A stretch of 64,000 nucleotides of DNA from Cololabis saira (Eukaryota > Chordata > Actinopteri > Beloniformes > Belonidae): positions 5,265,769 to 5,329,768 of the forward strand of contig NC_084610.1 in the NCBI RefSeq assembly GCF_033807715.1, given 5' to 3'. Of the stretch, positions 36,600 to 49,419 are shown piece by piece; the stretch's first letter is position 1, and every line of letters starts with the position of its first letter. A program made the translations under genes and the position numbers. The notes beneath the pieces are model-generated. The model did not search any database. It was not told the origin of the DNA and saw nothing but the letters and a program-made list of their open reading frames with translations.

Positions 36600-36860
36600 T
36601 TTGCACTGACACAGAGGCTATGTGTCACAGAGTCGACAGAGAAACATGTCAGAGTTAAGACTTCTGGAACAATGCCCTTTAGACAGGTATGACCAAAGCA
36701 GAAAGGTTTGGAAATAATAAATAAATAATAAAGCCACATTTGATAGAACCCAATATTGTGTATCGTATAAAGGCATCTTATACCAGCAGTCACGCATGGT
36801 GGTGGAGGGGTAATAATTTGGGCTTGTTTTGCAGCCCCAGAACGTGTCCTAGTGTCAAAG
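36600..36860 (+). pseudogene. Tc1-like transposase fragment
   Basis: It contains cttctggaacaatgcccttt (compare FWNDVL- in the relic at 8390), cacgcatggtggtggagggg and gggcttgttttgcagcc, in the order seen in the catalytic half of fish Tc1 transposases. Degraded. Confidence 0.55.
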
Positions 36861-39519
36861 ACGAGACTAACTGTGTTGTTGGGTTATAAAACAAGATAAT
36901 GTTCAATCATGATAAAACTAATACTGACTTGACATATCTTGTTTTGTTTCTGAACTGGATGTTCCTCATGACACAACCCTCCCCCTTCTAGGGCGGCAAC
37001 GTTCCCAGCCATGCTCCCGCTGCTCATCACAACACGTATTGCAACCTGTAATGTAATTTTGGTGGTGGATAACAACAGGCCATACAGTCAAGTCAGCTCT
37101 TCAACAGTGTTTGATGAAATTTTACCAACATGGAGCCAAAACCCGACATGAAATCATTGCAAATTTTTCATCGTCGTTGCCAGGCAACATACTTTTCCAG
37201 GAGGCAGCGGGAACCATCAGTAGATAAATTGTTATAACAATACAGCTGTTGGGTTCCAACACAGACACGGTATCTACAAACCTCACTTTATTAAGGAATT
37301 TATGTCAAAAAGAAAGAAAGCTGGGAAGAGACACAAAGCTATGATGAGTTTCAAAGAGGAACCAGAAGGTGAGGTGTCTGTTTCCAGAGGGAACGATAAG
37401 AGCACAGCATGTGGTGCACCACATACCCCCTCCGAAAACCCAAACACCCCAGAGAACGAGTGAAGAGGCAACAACAATGTGAGCAATAAGGGACTGTCCG
37501 CATGCCGAGAACTGGGACCAGTGCGATAAGGAGCGCGCACAATGGGCTCTGCTCAGGTGCTCAGGTGGTCGTCTGTCATGCGCCACATGCTGCACGGGTG
37601 ATAGAATGGATGGTATTCCCACTGAGCTGGCGCTCTGCAAAGCATGTGTGTGGAAAAACATCTGTGCCGGTTCGTCCTGCGGGGGTATATGTGTCGAAGG
37701 GGGAGGATAAATAATGAGCCAGTCCCTTCAATCATGGGTACGGTCGCACGAGCGCACGACAAATTCTGATTTAATTCTGAAGCAACGCCCTGAAAGCTGA
37801 GATGAATTTATTTGCAAAGCACTCGGAGGTAATGTGCAAAAGTTGGTGTTTGAATTATCTCCACAGACAAAAGTTACTTGTGAACTGTTTGGATGGTTAA
37901 TGAACGATGGGGGTGGAGCTGACATAATGCGACATATATAAGGAAGGCGCAGTGGTGGCTCAGCGGTCGGGGCGCGGGCCCATTTACTCCGCATTCAGCC
38001 GATCTGGAGCCACAAAGCAGGAAAAACTCTGCCCATCTGTCAACCTGAGCTGAGCGCCTGTGTGCACACCTCGGGGGATTGGAAGGGGGAAATGCAGCAC
38101 GTAGAGGCAGGAGAGGGTGAAATTCCCTCGGTGGGAGTGGATTTTAAAAACAATGTCGGAATTTATCAGCGCTTAACGTCTCCCTGCTTTTACGCTTAAT
38201 TATGTCTCCTCTCAGAACAAGGAACCAAAGGTATAAAAGGAAAAAAAAAAAGAAGCTCTGCCTCCATGATCTCAGCTCTCCTATGGGATGGAAAGATCCT
38301 TCCAAAATGTCACTGTGCAGGCAATAAAAGACAGCCGTTGGCAAATTTACATGAGCAAATGTCAATAATCCTTTGGCTGCAGCAGTGGAGTTACAAAGGA
38401 GGGAAAACTTTTTGATCAGTCGGATTGTTTTAGGCTTTTTTTAGAGTAAAAGATTGAATTCCCTAAATGTCGAAAAATGAGCGTCGATGCCAGGCAGCAT
38501 CAATTACCAGCACCACACTGGCATCCTGTGATGTTAACAGTAATGATGGGGTTTATAGACAATAGCCTAACAGGTGAAACAAACTGAGAGACCAAAATGT
38601 AGGGAATGAAAAAAAGAAAATAATGAGGACACCTGATCCTCGTTTAAAGTCAGCTGTGCAGCACGTTCTGTTCTCGGTCCAACATTCAACCTTCACTGTA
38701 ATGCCTGTAATTTGTCTGCCTCATGCTGTGACACTGAGAAGGTATAATTTTTAATCACAGTAGATAGTTATCTCAGTGAGGGGCTGTCTGACTTCTCTTG
38801 ATTTGACCTGCCCACTGGCAATGGAAAAGGGACATTATTCAGTTTCCACAAACACTTAAACATAGCATGGAAATACAGGTTAAGTGCTTTTTATGTTTTG
38901 TAATTGTTCAAACTCATCATCCCGTGGATAATAGAACTTAACTCTTCACCAAGTCTCCATTATGACAAAGCCAAAATAGGTTGGGGGTATTAGCTTAATT
39001 CATTACAAATAAACCACTTTCATTTCATTTTGGAAATAGTCCTAAAAATCTGGTTCATCTCTATCAGAAGTGCCATTCTGCAGAAACGTAGTAGGTAGTT
39101 AAGTTGGGGTGCTGCAGTAGCTGGGGAATCCAAAAGAAAGGGCGGAACAACAACGGACTGGGAGAAGGGAGAAGGAGATGCAGATGGGGCGATATAAACC
39201 ATGTAAATACTTAAGGACTACAAAGAAACAGGTGTGGTTAATCAGGACAGAAAAAAACAACAAAAGAAAGAAGTCAAATCCTATACCACAAACTAGAGAA
39301 TACACTTATATACAAAATAAAAGGTGAAATAAACCTAATAAAACAGGAAAACCACATCAAAAGAGCGGGATCAATTAAGACCAAATCTCAACAGGAAAAC
39401 TAAACAAGAAACAATTAAAGGCCCAAGAACAACCCTCACAGTTCAGGAAAGCACAAGACCTCGCTTGAGTTGGAGCCATTTTTTCTTGATGATTTGCTTT
39501 TGGATCGTGGGTTGCTTAA

Positions 39520-40580
39520 AGCAGCACAACGTAACTTTCAGCTTTTCTGAGTTTGGCGGCATCTTTTGGACAAAAGCGGTAGTGCTTTACCAGAAAGAAC
39601 ACTACGTTTCCCATAAGCACCAGCGCGTACTGCCGAAAAGATCCTGTCCCGTCGCGTGCATTTGTTTTGAGAGAAGACGGGACGCTTTTCTGTTTCACCA
39701 AGTGAACAGACGGAACGCAAAAAAAGATGTTAAACTGCTGGAAAGGAACTAGAATTTACCGGGATACCTTAAACAAGGAAGCCAGGGAGCAGTATATGGA
39801 GAAAATAATGATTATTAACGGTCTGGATCCATATGAAATCCCTATCAAAGAGTTGAGCTCCTCGTCGGAGCTCCACTCTTTAGTAAGGATTTACTGCCGC
39901 AGTTCTGCAGAACCCATGTCTTACTACCTTGTTTAGGAGTGTTTGGCAGCTGCTTTGGTAAATGTTTGACTCGCCATGTGTTTCAATAAATTAGTATAAT
40001 AGTACAACATACAGTACATGTTTTGTATCCCTCTTACTTCTCTTTTCTTTTTTTTGACTGCTATATTATGCTGAAGAGGCTCCGAGGCGTGAGCAATATT
40101 TTTGTTTTCCTCGTGAGATTCTTTTTTTCCTCTGCAGCTACAAATAGAGTTAATATTTTTTCCTCAACAAAATTAATCGCACCGCAGAGAGCTGGCCGGG
40201 AACTGCGTTTAGCTGGAGAAGTGGGGAATAAAACCCGTTTGAATGATCCGACCCCGGTCGTTATGAGTGTTTGTTCGTGGTTTAATAAACCCGTGTATTG
40301 ATCCGACCCCCGTCTGTGTGCGTGTTTGTTTGTTTACTGAGGAACGTTATGTTTGGTCGTTACAGCCACGATCCAAGCGAGCCGACAACTCTTTTACTCT
40401 GTTATATCAGATACTTGGCCTCCGTGGTTCTGCCTCCGAGCAGGAAAGCGGTGAAAAGTTAGAGATACAGAGCTCTCAGACCATGACAGAGGTGTCATTA
40501 AACCTGTTGGAAGTTGATGTACCATCACAATGATGATGATGAAATATGATATTAAGGTGGACAAGTTACATAGTGCTGCT
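39520..40580 (+). mobile_element. TTAA-flanked element, family D, with a host-like coding piece
   Basis: The termini agcagcacaacgtaactt and aagttacatagtgctgct are inverted repeats, with TTAA at 39516-39519 and 40581-40584. The interior (1061 bp) holds an open frame resembling the N-terminal region of fish YqaJ/SWIM-type proteins. The TTAA duplication fits Kolobok or piggyBac. Confidence 0.82.
39727..39936 (+). pseudogene. YqaJ/SWIM-type N-terminal fragment
   Basis: The frame includes KEAREQYMEKIMIINGLDPY, EIPIKEL and ends AEPMSYYLV. The pattern R-Y-x-EK-x(4)-G-x-DPYE(I/L)-x(3)-(E/D) followed by a YL near the end of the segment is what I remember from a large fish family of SWIM-finger/YqaJ-nuclease proteins, just before their zinc finger. 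Only the N-terminal part is present. Identification from memory; moderate to low certainty. Confidence 0.4.
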
Positions 40581-40584
40581 TTAA

Positions 40585-43500
40585 TTCCAATTTGAAGGCC
40601 ATAGCACTCAGGCAAAGACCTTCCTTCAGTACCATCTTTTTAATGCATCCCTCATTGCCTAGTTCCCAAAAACTATTTTATATCAAAATGTCTGCAAAGA
40701 ACAGCCCACACAGCAGGAAGCTGCCGTTGGAAGCTGCACCAGCGGCAGCGGTGGTGTAGTGGGTCGACTCCGTTCCCCTCTGACTGCAAGCTCACCAGAT
40801 TGACTCCATACCCCGTGTCTTCGAGCAGAATCCTGAATGCCAAACCACCTCCATAGCGCAGTGTTGTCATATTTCCAGACTGGATTAATGGGAATTTTGC
40901 ATCATAAAAGATATCTGAACGAAAGCCTACGCAAAATCTAAATCCGGGACATTATTACTCACTGTTGCAAACACTCAATGGGAAAATGTCAATTTTGGCC
41001 AAATAGTTGAACCTTTGGCCTGTATTTTGCCATAAAGACCAGATTGTTGGTGCCCTTTATTAATGGTTGTGAAAAAGAGACTCTTGATCTCGTTTTAATG
41101 GTCAATACTAGCTTGGTGGTTACTTGTTCTGCAAAGATCCATCACCCTTGATTCCTCAGTCTGGCTGGACAGAAGGTCTGGAAAGCTTGTTGGTGACTGC
41201 AAACTTCTACTTTAGATCAATGGACTCTGAATGTGGATTTTGACAATAAATGCTGCAGAAAAGTCCACATATCTGTCTTGATGTTGATGTTGTTCACAAT
41301 ATCCTTTGTTAGGCCTGGCCTTGATTCTGACATTCACAATCAAATATTAAACACGCAGTTTTGTTGGTATGGAGAACTAAATATAGATGATATCACAGCT
41401 AAAAAAATTAAGAAGCTATGAAAACTCATCATTAGTAATGCAAGTTGAGGTGCTTTGGTGATTATAACAAATCCACGTGCACACAAAGAAGTTACACACT
41501 GATCTAATTTCAAAGCACTGTTGTATCCTGATTATAATAAAGCTGCTAGAGACAAGAAAATGAAAACTTGATTGTACAAAATTGATTTGTTTTTGAAACA
41601 TGCAGAATTGCTTTTGCTTGGTGGATTAAAATGTCATCCTTAGGAGTCAATATTAGGAAAAACAACATCAAATGTAACCATGGTCACAAGGTGATGCAGG
41701 AGAAGCCTGGTGATTTATGGTCAGTGTGTCTTCATCCGTCTTTGTTTTTGATGAACCTCAGCTTCAGGCATCATGACTAATGGGTATGTATTGAAAGAGG
41801 TGACCAATCCAATCAGGCCTCTTTCCCAAGTGGATCGAGCAGGCAAATCCCTCCTCTTATGCATCCTTGAGCACTGCTGATCCTCACAGATAATTAGAAA
41901 GACCCGTGAGGCTTATCCTCCCTCCCCACCTGCTCTCCTCGCCACCTCCAGCTCTTCTCCCTGCGTCCCCTCTGCTCCGCTGCCTTAATTTGTTGCGTCA
42001 GCAGGGACATGAGCGCACTCCTGGGGACCGGTCCGTGTTTGAGCAGGGAAGAGAAACTGAGAACGTGTTTCCTTTGGAGTAAAAAGGAAAAGTGCTCAGG
42101 GTGCACATTAGTTGGTTTTGTTTTGTTTTGTATCATGTAAAATAGTTTTATGGGTTGTTTGGTAATCACAGCATGAAGCTCTGAGATGCAAAGAATTGTG
42201 GGACTGCATTATTAATAAAGCCCCGGGGAACTGAAGTGCTGAACATGGATCACTACCATATAGCCTGCTGACAGTAATAAATTCACCACAACTGTATAAT
42301 GTGTTTTAGTAAAAAACATATACCGGAATAAAAGAAAGTGAATGTTTTGGGCTCCGAAAGCATCCATCATCGTTGCTTGAAATCTGAAAGTATTTTTCAG
42401 CCAGTTGTATGCAACAAAATACAACATTCAAGTCACTCTAGGGAGTACATTTAAAGACTTGCACGTTTTGGGGCTCTGGATGTCATTAGATTCAACTCCT
42501 TTTGCACCGTTGTCACAATGGATTTATTGTCACTCGCAGAAAACAATAACAATACTGGAGTAAACTATCTCAGTAAACATGTACATGTACTGGACTTTTA
42601 CTTTATTTTATTCTTTTAAACTGTTTTTATTACCAACTAATCTACTTTGCTTTTTAACTTAACTCTCTTTAACTTATTTTAACTCTTCTTAAACTGCTCT
42701 GTTGCTGGCTGACAAACCGAATCTCCCTACGGGGACAATAAAGGTTTTCATTCATTCATTCATTCATTCATTCATTCATTCATTCATTCATTCATTCATT
42801 CATTCATTCATTCATTCATTCATTCATTCATTCATTCATTCATTCATTCATTCATCCATCCATCCATCCATCCATCCATCCATCCATGTCCATTTCCATG
42901 TTTTACCTGATTCCTGATCAAATTAAATACGAATACCTTCAAATTTATTCAGTGTCGTGTTCACCGTGTTGATGACAAACGCTGGAGAGAAAAACACGCT
43001 TCACCTCCAGGCTGCTTCACGTTTGCTCATCAATGTTAACGGGAATATAAATGACAACAATCATGTTACTCCTCAGTTTATAGTAATAATTGCCTTTCGG
43101 TGCACAGAAGACGGTTTTCATCACTCTGGTTAATTGCACCTGCTGTCGCACCTGTTATTCTTTGCTGCACGATGGCAGCAGGTCACTAAACACCACATGA
43201 CACAGTGATAGGTGATTCTTAAATATACGCTCATTAACAACACAGTTTTCAATAAAATCAAAATATTACAAGACTAAATGTGTCAAATATTACATTCTGA
43301 AAGAGGCAGACTATATATTTGAACCCCTTCGTTACATGGCCTTGAAATACACATAGCTAATTCAAAATGTGCATATTGCAGAACCTATAAGGTGTTCAAC
43401 AAAGTTGGGATCAGAACACAGGTCAAATATTTGAGGATGTGAGGTCCATTTGGTTACATCTAATAATTTATTCAACCAAGACTGATTGTTCTTTATGAAT

Positions 43501-44558
43501 TTGAGTTGACACAAACACTTGAAATTACATGAATGGAGTTTTCCGCTGAAGAGGGATTGATAACGGTGAAACGGCAAAGATAAGACCAAATTCAGAGATG
43601 GGCTGTAGAAAGGGATTTTTTTTTTTTGTTGTAGACCGCTGGCTCACTAAAGTTGTCATCCTTACACTGTTGCAATCTCTGACGTCAGGCTTTGAACCGA
43701 TAATGCGTTCATGTTCGTAGCGTGCAGCAGCTGGACAGCCGTTCCAGTTTTGTGTCGTACGGCACATTTTTGTCTTTACGATGGAAGTAGTTGTAGTTTG
43801 GAACAAGGCTTTGCAACACGACACCAGGGTTTGCATCATGTCTGATTATTATACTCCCAGTTTTGTGTTCTGATCTTTACTTTCTGTGCTTGGTTAAGTT
43901 TTTAAATTTCAATGTCTCGTTTAGATTCAGGCGTCCCAGTAGCCTGCTTGTGATAAGACACTGAAAGGTTACAGTTAAGTTTAGGAATCTTATGCATGCT
44001 TGTTTAGGGTTCGGGACTTTAGAGTGGGTCGACAAAACTCCTGCAAATGTTTTTCATAATATTCTTCGGTTTCAGATGAAAACTAAACATTCAAGAGCTT
44101 TGTAATGTTGCCAAAACTTTTCACACTCATTTGAACTGGGTTATTTTGTAGCTTTTTGACTTCTGGGTTTCATGGAAGTGTGTCATCAAATTCTGCACTC
44201 CTATATGACCTAAGCTGAAAAAAAGAATAATAAAAAAGAAAATCAGTTTGACCTCAGTTCGAACAGTTTATGCTGCATATACTGAAACTGAAAGATTGAC
44301 TCTCAAGTTTGGAGGAAAACAAAACAAAACAACTTGAAAATTCTCTAAGACTCATAACAATAATGTCGTCTGTGTTAAACAGTGAAACTGTGATGCTTTC
44401 AAGAGTCGTGGGAATAAATCAGTGCAAGTTATTTTATTTATAAAGCACTTTTCGTACAATAAAATGCAGCATAAAGTGCTTTACAGAAAAACAGAGGCGA
44501 CCCCCCCCAAACCTAATCCCTATCAACGATGGAACATGAACAAGATTAAAATAAATAA
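40585..44558. other. erbb4 intron; LINE tail and simple repeats
   Basis: 42560-42746 (gaatctccctacggggacaataaagg before an ATTC tract) looks like a LINE 3' end. 44430-44500 (gtacaataaaatgcagcata with agcacttt nearby) is a common fish repeat phrase. No gene supported. Confidence 0.4.
42747..42888 (+). repeat. (ATTC)n then (ATCC)n microsatellite
   Basis: About 26 ATTC units followed by about nine ATCC units, directly after a LINE-like tail with aataaagg. The Phe-Ile-His-Ser open frame across it is an artefact. Confidence 0.95.
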
Positions 44559-45594
44559 TTAAAGCAGCAAGCAGTGATGAACGGACCCTCATGTGTGCAA
44601 TTTTCACCAATAAAGGTCAAGGACTCAAAACTAAGTCTGATGACACCACCCATTATGTCAAACCATTCAAAAGTTATGGCAGAAAATAGGGACGATCAAA
44701 TATGGACCAATCAGATGAAGGGGGGGGGGGGCTAATTAGCAACAATTATGGTCAAGGACTCAAAACCGAGTCCGATGACACCATCCATGAGTCTTTATGT
44801 CAAAGCATTCAAAAGTTATTGCAGAAAGTAGGAACTATGGACCAATCAGATGAAGGGGGGGCGCGCTTTTTGGCGTCTAGCGTCACCACAGTAACGCTTT
44901 TGACTGAGAAAAGTAATGCGCATCGTCGCAGGATCGAGACGCAGATTTTGATGTATAACACACCTGGGTGCACGTTACGGTTCGGGCGGCAACGGCCGAA
45001 GAAATGGCATAAATTGTGCCAAAATTACACTAAATTAATTCAAAATGGCCGACTTCCTGTTGGGTTTCGGCCATAGCGTGGCAAGATGTTGAGCCATCTC
45101 GCCACGCCCATTATCTATACCCGCTTTATCCTTTGCAGGGTCACGGGGGTCATATCTATTTTCAGGCGAGAGGCAGGGGTTCACCCTGGACAGGTCGCCA
45201 GTCCATCGCAGGGCCACATACTGTAGATACAAACAACCAATCACACTCACACCTACGGGCAATTTAGAATCATCAATTAACCTAACATGCATGTTCTTGG
45301 ACTGTGGGAGGAAACCCACACAGAAAGACCCTGCTGGGCCTGGGAGTCGAACCAGGAACTTTCTTGCTGTAAGGCAACAGTGCGAACCACTAAGCCGCCG
45401 TGCTGCCCCTAATGCAAACCATTAAATATCACATTTTTCGCCAGGCCTGGCTTGCGTGCAAAGTTTGGTGACTTTTGGGGCACGTTTAGGGGGAAAAAAA
45501 GGCCCTAATTTCGTCGGAAGAAGGAAAAAAAAAAAAAAAGAAAAATTCCTACAGATACAATAGGGCCTTCGCACTGTCAGTGCTCGGGCCCTAA
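44559..45594. mobile_element. Interspersed repeat, family C, copy 2, with nested SINE
   Basis: Same family and orientation as 32361-33045. A block of about 107 bp containing gtcaaggactcaaaac and cattcaaaagttat is duplicated in tandem (44615-44721 and 44752-44860), and a SINE is inserted at about 45100-45411, between gagcc and cccattaatgcaaacc of the parent sequence. Confidence 0.8.
45100..45411 (-). mobile_element. tRNA-derived SINE
   Basis: On the minus strand, a Pol III B box GGTTCGACTCC (45353-45343) follows an A-box-like TTAGTGGTTCGCACTG (45394-45379) at tRNA spacing, near the 5' end ggggcagcacggcggc. The body continues to a tail that reads (plus strand) tatctatacccgctttatcc. It interrupts family C copy 2. 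Confidence 0.65.
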
Positions 45595-45757
45595 TAACAC
45601 GTATCACAGGGGGCCGTATGCACCGGCTGCATGGTAGGGGGCCACAGCCCCAAACACCATCGCTGGAGGATGGATGTATGGATACACACCTCACATGACC
45701 TGATATTTCTTCCTTCTTTCTTTTGTTGACATATTTGCGGGTTATTTTCATATCTAT

Positions 45758-46370
45758 GACTACGTTTACACGCAGTCAAAATTCGGGTTATTGCTAATAT
45801 TCCGGTTACTGAGACATTCGGAATATTCCGTTTCCATGCGTGAGCAAACAGGGTTATCCCTGTATACATGGTAATTAATCATTTGGGATATCTGGATCAA
45901 ACCAGCGACGCACGGAGAACATCATGACGCAATTACCGTCATTTCTGCTTCTTCTTCCTGTATCCAAATTCAAAACAAATGCTGCTTCGCGCAACTTTTC
46001 GCTCACCTTCTAAATGTCGCTATCCCCGTACTTTCTACCGTCTACAAATGCAGAAATGTTCATATCCTTCATTACATTTATAAAATGATAAGTCTCCTCC
46101 TCACTCCAAAAGTGCGGCGTGGTCTTGTGTTTCTCCGTGTTTATAAGAACGTCCTGGACTCAAAAAAACAAGATTCCTTGTGAACAGAGCACGCGCAGAA
46201 AACAAATTCCTGTTCCGTTTGATGGGGATATTCCGTTTGGCGTTTACATGACCGAATATTTGGGTTTTAAAAGGAGTAACCCAGCAAACTCGGGTTATTC
46301 AAAGGGGTTATTGGTGTTATTGCTAATATTCGGGTTTTAAAAGGGTTATTGACTGCATGGAAACGTAGTC
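45758..46370 (-). mobile_element. PIF/Harbinger-like element, family E, copy 1
   Basis: The ends gactacgtttacacgcagtc and gactgcatggaaacgtagtc are inverted repeats; the flanking TAT on both sides is consistent with a 3-bp duplication. Sub-terminal arms with gggttattgctaatatt also pair. A Myb/SANT-like frame is present on the minus strand but broken by TAG after D-S-D-I, through a 3-bp loss relative to copy 2. Confidence 0.8.
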
Positions 46371-47737
46371 TATATTGTTCTATTTTTAAGGACTAGGTCA
46401 CGTTGAGTTTCAGCCTATTTGTGTAAAATGATTGTCTTATATTTGCTTTTTAATACGTATGTAACCAAAACAAATTATCTAACTTTACCTTATTTGGAGA
46501 ATAGAAAGAAATGTTTAATTTAACTCTGCAGCTATAACCACGGTTGTCATTTTTCTTGAATAATATCTCAACATCACACCTCCATGAGGACATGTCCTTG
46601 GATAAAAAAAAAAGATGACCTTTTTTTCCAGGACACTCTAAGCACAAAGCTTCTGATACTAAGGAAAGAAAAGGTGTGTTTCATCAGCAGATACATGTAT
46701 CTAGGCCCACATGTCCACTGAGACGCTCATCTCCTCGAGATGGGATGACTTGATAGACGCAGAGGCGCGGGATGAAGATTTGACATGAGGTAAAGATTCC
46801 ATTGCAGGAACGGACGGTGCAGGATGTGTGTTGGGGGAAGGAGGAAGAAGCGTTAATGCTTGGTTAATGAGTACAGCCGAGATGTGTTTGCTCAGCACCG
46901 GCAGGGAAGTGACTGACACACAGGGATCCACGCTAAGCTTGACCAGATTGGATCTCCTGCCATCGGGGGGGGGTGAGCTACCATAAGATGAAAATCCAGA
47001 CATGCACAGACACACACATACTGGCCAATGCACACATGAAGCCAAAGACCAGGAGGCGAATCTGAAATATTTCCCTGAGTAAGCAGCTGCAAGAAACATC
47101 TGCAAATCTAACCGGAGGGTTTCCCCACGGTGCAGGTTCTGCTAATGTCAGCCCAAAAATCTGTGTGTGTGTGAGTGTGTGTGTGTGTGTGTGTTTACAG
47201 CATCTTAAGGCCTAAATGTGGTCTATATTCAACCCCTAGTATGACTGTCTTCGCCATAGCCAATCAAAATCCTCTCCCAGCGGGTGCTTTAATGCCAAAG
47301 ACAATCAATTCACTGCTTCTGCAACTTCTTGCTGAATCTGTTCTACTTTCGTCAGGAATCCTAAGGAGATGCACCGCAAACAGAAAAAACAGAAGAGATC
47401 CAAACTATACGGCTCCCGCGTGCACTCACTTCTAATCCCGCTTTCAATTGATTGATTTGTTCATTAAAATACATCTCAGTTGTAATTATTCCATTAATAA
47501 TCCAGGAGCTAATGAAAGGGAGAGGGAGGACGGATCAGCTTGTGAGTGACAAAGAGAAGATAGAGACTCATGCAGGGAAGAGACAGAGAAGGCTGGAAGG
47601 AGGTCATGAGGGAGCGCAGACACACAAACACAAGTTCACGCAGCTGTCATCAGGACATTGAACTGACTTCCATTTATCGTGTAGAACTTAATCCAAATCC
47701 AAACCTTGGAGCAGCAGAAATACATTTTTCATGTTAA
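46371..47737. other. erbb4 intron; (TG)n only
   Basis: A (TG)n tract at 47161-47193. Nothing else recognised. Confidence 0.5.
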
Positions 47738-48065
47738 AGGAACATGAGGCTCCTTTTAAGAAATGACTCATTAGCGCCACCCTTCACCACGACGGCCGTC
47801 GGGGGTACTGCAGCCAACAGCGAAGCCAGCACGGGAGAACGGGGAGAACGTGCATGCAGCGTCATGTGACGTCACATCCGCAGGACAGCGCGGGAAATTC
47901 GGCCCCAAAATTGCAGCACATTTTGCAGCACACAGCCTGTTCAAGGCAATGGAGAGATATACTAGAGGGCTCATTCTTTTAGGTTTGGAACGCTTCATCT
48001 GACATTATTACTAGAAAACTTAAAACGTATACGAAGTTTTTTCATAAATCCTGCCTCAAGCTCCT
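47738..48065 (+). mobile_element. TTAA-flanked MITE, family A, copy 3
   Basis: 328 bp; ends aggaacatgaggc and gcctcaagctcct (each with one change from consensus), TTAA at 47734-47737 and 48066-48069. Confidence 0.9.
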
Positions 48066-48069
48066 TTAA

Positions 48070-49071
48070 TATATGCATTTAAATCTCAGCAGTGAAGCGA
48101 ATAGGACATCAATTTTCTTTTTGTTCTCTGGTCATCAGCTGAGGTACAAGAGAAGTTTGCAGCTGATGAGGATCGTTGATGGCAAAACATTGCAAGTCAA
48201 TTCAAAGACTTTTAGGGCCAAGATCAGGGTCTACATGTACCAAAATTGGTTGTCCATTCTTGCTGATCTAAGGCATTTGATGGATTTCCTGCTCCCACTT
48301 TGGTGATGTTATAAATGAGGTTGTGGTCCTGGCGCTCTGGGGGAGAGGAAGCCGGCACCAGCAGCAGCACCAGTTTTGAGTTGGTGGAAAATCCCTCAGG
48401 AGTCAGGAGTCTGCACTTGATTGTTATGCGTGCCGATGTGTTGCTGAACTATTGCTGATGGCTGACGGATATTAAACAAGCCAAATATCTGGAGCCATTG
48501 GGGGAATCCCTGTTTGAGCTGCAGCCAACATGACAGCTCAGCATCAGGTAAGAAAGGGAATCCCCAAGGAGAAATCCATGAACCGACAGGGAGATGCATG
48601 TTTCATTATGTTTCAACGTTCCTCTCTTGTTCGCACAGTCTGCACAGTTCTTCACCCACCACGTGGTTATGCCTCATCTCCCATGTGGGATTTGTTGACA
48701 AAATATGGTTTTAGAGGCCAAATCAGTGACCGAGTCACTGCCACATCATCAAGTAAATAATGTAAACAATAAAATCACTTCAAGACTCCAGATTACAAGA
48801 GTGAGTCTTGTAATCTGAACAATCTGCAGACTGATAATCACCAACCTTTAACCTTTTTTTAATACATATAATTTGTATTCTTCACACACTTGTGTTTGTG
48901 ATCAATGTGGTGTAAATTATGTGCAATTATATGCCAGGACAGTAGGGGGCTGTCTAGGCGGGGATTTCCTACACTATATATTGCAAGGCATCCTGGGTAA
49001 TGGAGTTGTTTGATGTGCTGGAATAAAAGGGAAGCCACGGAAAACCCGGTCTTGTCGTCCATTGATGTTTA
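48070..49071. other. erbb4 intron; nothing recognised
   Basis: A local inverted repeat, gactccagattacaagagtgagtcttgtaatctg (48784-48818), can form a short hairpin. No gene supported. Confidence 0.5.
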
Positions 49072-49075
49072 TTAA

Positions 49076-49415
49076 AGGAGCATGAGGCTCCTTTTAAGAA
49101 ATGAGACTCTCTAGCGCCACCCTTCACCACGACGGCCGTTGGGGGTACTGCAGCCAACAGTGAAGCCGGCACGGGAGAACGGGGAGAACCTGCATGCAGC
49201 GTCATGTGACGTCACATCCACAGGACAGCGCGGGAAATTCGGGACCGAATTGCAGCACATTTTGCAGCACACAGCCTGTTCAAGGCAACGGAGAGATACA
49301 CTAGAGGGCTCATTCTTTTGGGTTTGGAACGCTTCATCTGACATTATTACTAGAAAACTTAAAATGTATACGGATTGTTTTCATAAATCCTGCCACAATC
49401 CGGCCTCAAGCTCCT
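49076..49415 (+). mobile_element. TTAA-flanked MITE, family A, copy 4
   Basis: 340 bp with TTAA at 49072-49075 and 49416-49419 and only 1.0 kb from copy 3, in the same orientation. The sequence is close to copy 2. Confidence 0.92.
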
Positions 49416-49419
49416 TTAA

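Larger units (their letters stand above)
35851..39519. other. erbb4 intron; scattered relics
   Basis: 36600-36860 has a Tc1-like phrase (cacgcatggtggtggagggg, then gggcttgttttgcagcc). 37930-38060 (gtggctcagcggtcggggcg) looks faintly tRNA-like. 36410-36432 is a run of 23 G. No gene supported. Confidence 0.4.

Noticed and set aside
37283..37762. Cluster of overlapping open frames on both strands
   Set aside because: No recognisable domain, no mutual consistency, and composition typical of intronic DNA. Treated as chance.
37930..38060. tRNA-like phrase gtggctcagcggtcggggcg
   Set aside because: An A-box-like stretch is present, but no B box follows at the right distance, so neither a tRNA nor a SINE can be supported.
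42702..42917. Open frame with repeated Phe-Ile-His-Ser
   Set aside because: It is the (ATTC)n microsatellite read in one frame, not a gene.
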